This document shows, piece by piece, positions 60,959-64,000 of a stretch of 64,000 nt of DNA; position 1 is the stretch's first letter; the number at the start of each line of letters is the position of its first letter. A program made the position numbers and the translations under genes. The stretch spans positions 2,604,001 through 2,668,000 of the forward strand of contig NZ_CP048114.1 of the NCBI RefSeq assembly GCF_010093025.1. The letters run 5' to 3'. This DNA is from Edaphobacter sp. 12200R-103 (GTDB taxonomy: Bacteria > Acidobacteriota > Terriglobia > Terriglobales > Acidobacteriaceae). Below the pieces are notes generated by a model that was given only the letters and a program-made list of their open reading frames with translations, made no database searches and was not told the DNA's origin.

Positions 60959-62932
60959 ATGGCAAACCAGGTTCCGCCCTATCCTCCACCTCCGGGCCAG
61001 TATCCGCCGCCGCAGGGCGACTGGCGTTATCAACGCCGCGTAATGCGGCAGCAGGCCAGAATGCAGCGCGAGTACCTGCGCGCGCAGCAGGAAGCCTATC
61101 GTGTGCAGGCGCGGAGCATGCGCCGGACTTCCATCGTCGGCCCTCTGCTGATCATCGCTACCGGTGTCGTCTTCTTCATGATCCAGACGGACCGTCTTTC
61201 GGCTCCAACCTTCTGGAACTGGTACGGCCACTGGTGGCCTGTCCTGCTGATCGCAGTAGGTGTAATTATGCTGCTGGAGTGGGGCTGGGATCAGTACTTT
61301 CACTCCGACGAGCCGCAATTCCGGCGGCGCTACCTCGGCGGCGGAGTCTTCACGCTGCTGCTTTTGATCGGATTTCTTGGTTTCGCCTTCAGCGGCTTCC
61401 ACAGCGGCGCTTTTAGCCGGACCTTCCATCTGAATCCGGACAACATGGATGAGTTCTGGGGAGACAAGCACGAGAGCGATCAGACTCTCTCGCAGAACTT
61501 CACCGCGGGAAGCAGCCTGATCATCAATAATCCGCGCGGCGATGTGATTGTCGCTGGCAGCAGCGACGATCAGCAGATTCACATCCAGGTCCACAAGCAG
61601 GTTTACACGAGGTCGGATTCCGAGGCTGAGAGACGGGCTCAACGGCTTTCTCCCAGGCTGGATACCGATGGTTCCATGTTGAAGGTCTCATTGCCTCCGG
61701 TCGAAGGGGGACGCGCAGACCTGAGCATCACGGTACCGCCCTCGGCTCCGGTAACCGTAATCGCAAACCGGGGAGACGTTCACGTCGCTTCCATCAAGGC
61801 AGCAGTCGAGGTGACGGCAAACCACGGAGATGTGTCATTGACGGCAATCTCCGGCCCGATCAACACGCACATTAATAACGGCGATTCGTCCTTTTCGGTC
61901 CACAGCGCCACCGGCCCGGTTATGGTTGAGGGCCGCGCCCACGACCTGACGTTCTCTGACGTCTCCGGCCCGGCGACCCTCCAAGGGGAGTTCTTCGGGA
62001 CCACACATCTGGAACGCATTGCCGGGGAGGTGCGGTTCCACACAAGCCGCACAGATATGCGGATGGGCAGGCTGGACGGCGAGACGGAGGTCAGCTCGTC
62101 GAGCATCTCGGCCGACCGCGTGGCGGGACCGTTTACCCTGGCCACGGGCAACAAGGATGTCAGCCTGGAACGCATCTCCGGAGACATCTCCGTCACCAAC
62201 CGCAACGGCGAGGTGAACCTGACCGCAGCGCAGCCGCTCGGGAATATCACGATCGAGAACCGCAATGGACAGGTGGAGCTGACGTTGCCGGAGAAGGCCA
62301 ACTTCTCGATCCAGGCGGATACGACCAATGGCGACCTTGAAAATGATTTTGGACTGCAGCAGCAGGGCAGCGATGATAGCAATCACAAGAGCTATAACGG
62401 CACGGTGGGCAAAGGAGGTCCGCTGATCCGCATCTCGACCAGCCAGCAGGATATTGCGATTAAGAAGGCATCGATCGCTCCGATACCGCCAGCTCCTCCG
62501 GAGCCTCCTGCCCCTATCTCGCTGCACGACAGCAACGGCTCGTCGGTGGAGATTGGGCGGGGCGGAATCAACATTCGCAGCGCAGATGGATCGATCGTGA
62601 TCGCAGACAAGAATGGGCTGCATATCACGACGAAGTCCGACGGCTCCAGCGTGTACGAGAACAAGAGAACGCGCCTGGTGACCGGACCGGATCAATCCGT
62701 GACCTACGAAGGACCAGACGGCACCCGCTATACATCGGCAGCGGACGGATCGAAAACGTATCGCGGCAGAGATGGTGCGCAGATCAAGATCGGCGCAGAT
62801 GGCTCACGGACCGGAACCGGACCGGATGGCCGGAATCTCTCTGATTCGGAGATCAACAGACGTCTGCGCCAGGCAGAACGTGACGTGGCCAGGACCGCCG
62901 CAGAACGCGATGCTGCCGCGCAGAAGCGATAA
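60959..62932 (+). CDS. DUF4097 beta-solenoid membrane protein
   Basis: 657 residues. A Pro/Gln/Arg-rich cytoplasmic N-terminus, three membrane spans of the LiaI type (residues about 58-155) and a large extracytoplasmic DUF4097-like repeat region follow: short beta strands with SGPINTHINNGDSSF, SGPATLQGEFFG, SGDISVTNRNGEVNLTA and GNITIENRNGQVELTLP. A second repeat zone near the C-terminus (DGTRYTSAADGSKTYRGRDG) is Gly/Asp-rich, ending in a coiled-coil. It is the last gene of the sigma operon. The function is unknown; a surface or stress role is inferred. Confidence 0.85.
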   Translation: MANQVPPYPPPPGQYPPPQGDWRYQRRVMRQQARMQREYLRAQQEAYRVQARSMRRTSIVGPLLIIATGVVFFMIQTDRLSAPTFWNWYGHWWPVLLIAVGVIMLLEWGWDQYFHSDEPQFRRRYLGGGVFTLLLLIGFLGFAFSGFHSGAFSRTFHLNPDNMDEFWGDKHESDQTLSQNFTAGSSLIINNPRGDVIVAGSSDDQQIHIQVHKQVYTRSDSEAERRAQRLSPRLDTDGSMLKVSLPPVEGGRADLSITVPPSAPVTVIANRGDVHVASIKAAVEVTANHGDVSLTAISGPINTHINNGDSSFSVHSATGPVMVEGRAHDLTFSDVSGPATLQGEFFGTTHLERIAGEVRFHTSRTDMRMGRLDGETEVSSSSISADRVAGPFTLATGNKDVSLERISGDISVTNRNGEVNLTAAQPLGNITIENRNGQVELTLPEKANFSIQADTTNGDLENDFGLQQQGSDDSNHKSYNGTVGKGGPLIRISTSQQDIAIKKASIAPIPPAPPEPPAPISLHDSNGSSVEIGRGGINIRSADGSIVIADKNGLHITTKSDGSSVYENKRTRLVTGPDQSVTYEGPDGTRYTSAADGSKTYRGRDGAQIKIGADGSRTGTGPDGRNLSDSEINRRLRQAERDVARTAAERDAAAQKR

Positions 62933-62983
62933 CCCAGATCTGACTATTCTCCGGCAGTATGTGGAAGTGACGACTGCTCTACG

Positions 62984-63364
62984 ATGCGACTCTCTGAAGA
63001 TTCACGGAAGCTGAAGCGGCGGATTCTGAAAGACGGCCTGCGCAAGAATGAGCTGCGGGATGAAGCTTTCCTCCGGGTCATTCGCTCCGTTCCGAAAGGC
63101 AAGGTCTCCACCTACGGCAGGATCGCGGCGGCGGCGGGCTACCCAATGTATCACCGTGCCGTCGCGCGCCTGTTGCGGACAACGGGACCGCTCCATGGAG
63201 TCCCGTGGCAGCGCATCGTGGGCGCCGGAGGAGAGATCAAGCTGCGAGGCGAGGCAGCCGCAGAACAGAGACTCCGCCTGACCATGGAAGGGGTTAAATT
63301 TCGCGGCAGACGGGTCAACATGGACCTGTATGAACACGAGCTCCGAAGCTGGGAGACGCTGTAG
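62984..63364 (+). CDS. Alkyltransferase-like DNA-binding protein (MGMT family)
   Basis: 126 residues. The MGMT fold is shown by VIRSVPKGKVSTYGRIAAAAG, the helix-turn-helix AVARLLRTTG and a GVPWQRIVGAGGEIKL loop. The acceptor PCHR is PWQR here, so it cannot take alkyl groups; this marks ATL proteins, which bind O6-alkylguanine and recruit nucleotide excision repair. It lies about 50 bp after the DUF4097 gene. Confidence 0.9.
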   Translation: MRLSEDSRKLKRRILKDGLRKNELRDEAFLRVIRSVPKGKVSTYGRIAAAAGYPMYHRAVARLLRTTGPLHGVPWQRIVGAGGEIKLRGEAAAEQRLRLTMEGVKFRGRRVNMDLYEHELRSWETL

Positions 63365-63545
63365 TTATTTTGCCTGCCGGTCTTCTCTTTTCCCCGAGCC
63401 AGTCCACCTCATCGCCTGGCAGAAGCACAATCCTGTCCCAACGAATCGAGCGTGTGAGGAAGCCGACCTCAGCGTAATCTCCCGTTGCCAACTGGCGCTT
63501 GAGTAAAGAGTGTGGGGACGATTCGGATATATAACCCCACGGAAA
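63365..63545. other. Gap between the ATL gene and repeat copy C; possible gene remnant
   Basis: On the minus strand this gap and the following bases read LATGDYAEVGFLTRSI, WDRIVLLPGDEVDW and LGEKRRPAGKI without a start codon, with good codon use. It may be the remnant of a gene or a chance frame. Nothing else is seen. Confidence 0.35.
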
Positions 63546-63680
63546 GTGTCATCCTGAGCGAAGCTTCTTGCGGCTTTATCGCAAGAAACGCAGTCGAAGG
63601 ATCTGCGGTCTGCAGAGCCTCAGCCATCCTCGAACCGCAGATCCTTCGACTGCGCGCTTACGCGCTCCGCTCAGGATGAC
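63546..63680. repeat. Full-length dispersed palindromic element, copy C
   Basis: 135 bp with perfect terminal inverted repeats GTGTCATCCTGAGCG / CGCTC.GGATGACAC (as CGCTCAGGATGACAC) and inner arms AGTCGAAGGATCTGCGG and CCGCAGATCCTTCGACT. The nested stem is TTCTTGCG/CGCAAGAA, differing from copy A by a paired C-to-T and G-to-A change. Confidence 0.85.
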
Positions 63681-63900
63681 ACCTTTCGGCCGCGTTGAAG
63701 GTCACCAGGGTAGATCAACTCTGTGTGTAAAGTGCTCCCCTTCGATGAGTGGCGGCAAAAAAGAGTGTGATCCCTGGATCGCCATTGAGCGCATCGACCA
63801 TCTCCTGTAAAAATGCTGCGGACACCAGTGTTATGTTTCATACGGTTTTCACTATAGCCATGATTCACTCGAAGACCCTGGTTTTCCCGAGGAGAGTTTC

Positions 63901-64000
63901 ATGAAGTCATCTCTTGCTTTCTCTGCCCTGACTCTGCTGGTCTGCGGATTCGTGCCGTCCGCTGTAGCACAGGAAGTCAGACCGGATCACGATCTGTCGC
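63901..64000 (+). CDS. Exported protein, N-terminus only
   Basis: The last 33 codons of the window encode a signal peptide, MKSSLAFSALTLLVCGF then VPSAVAQEV, and continue beyond the edge. A strong GAGGAGAG ribosome site lies upstream. The mature protein is not visible, so no function can be given. The 220 bp between repeat copy C and this start hold no other gene. Confidence 0.75.
   Translation, partial: MKSSLAFSALTLLVCGFVPSAVAQEVRPDHDLS

Noticed and set aside
59669..61642. Minus-strand frame of 657 codons
   Set aside because: It runs antisense through the anti-sigma, B-box and DUF4097 genes; its translation is Arg/His/Gln-rich with no domain. The equal length to the DUF4097 protein is a coincidence.
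1..64000. CRISPR array, insertion sequence or prophage
   Set aside because: No regularly spaced direct repeats, transposase or phage structural gene was seen; the dispersed repeats are short palindromes.

Overview
This is a GC-rich, densely packed chromosomal segment from a Gram-negative bacterium, most likely an acidobacterium of the Terriglobales (Granulicella/Edaphobacter/Terriglobus type). I infer this from the protein sequences: a Tat-exported TIM-barrel sugar isomerase, beta-propeller lactonase, signal-peptide GalM, GH28 pectinase and SGNH esterase, a B-box/DUF4097 ECF-sigma operon, and dispersed intergenic palindromes with GTGTCATCCTGAGCG ends. No phage, plasmid, CRISPR or rRNA was seen. 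There is one tRNA (Cys-GCA).

Layout. 0-7.7 kb: start of a glutamate-dehydrogenase-like gene, trpE, trpG (separated by two opposite genes), a FecR-like exported protein, efp, acyP, apt and a zinc alcohol dehydrogenase. 7.7-19.5 kb: a lactonase, glmM-xseA, DUF2905, a response regulator, a TPR membrane protein, a diguanylate cyclase and polA. 19.5-28.7 kb: queA with a DUF374 acyltransferase, an ABC-2 exporter pair, a SnoaL-like protein, recG and lactate permease. 28.7-32.7 kb: a small surface-glycan group (GT2, polysaccharide deacetylase, ATP-grasp). 32.7-37.2 kb: a hydroxy-acid catabolic group (DUF3311/SSS symporter, 3-hydroxyisobutyrate-dehydrogenase-like enzyme, FCD/GntR regulator with a visible operator, class II aldolase). 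37.2-42.3 kb: radical SAM protein, a YceI gene broken by one stop codon, tRNA-Cys, a 1-Cys peroxiredoxin preceded by a poly-cysteine leader peptide and terminator-like hairpin, PhzF and a lone receiver protein. 42.3-46.2 kb: glycerate 2-kinase with both CoA-transferase subunits, then galM. 46.4-48.7 kb: an AT-richer accessory pair (ParB/Srx-like protein and D12 adenine methylase). 48.8-52.6 kb: a decayed copy of the 5' end of an SGNH hydrolase gene, GH28, the intact SGNH gene and ndk. 52.7-57.9 kb: sucCD, trpD, ybjQ, tdk, sodC. 58.1-63.4 kb: an ECF sigma operon with anti-sigma and two large membrane/cell-surface proteins, then an alkyltransferase-like protein. The window ends in the signal peptide of another exported protein.

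The two places most worth attention are the leader of the peroxiredoxin gene (four consecutive Cys codons, then a hairpin and seven Us, a layout typical of attenuation) and the ParB-like/D12 methylase pair, whose joint function I do not recognise. The dispersed palindromes are also notable because two full copies differ by paired, compensatory substitutions.
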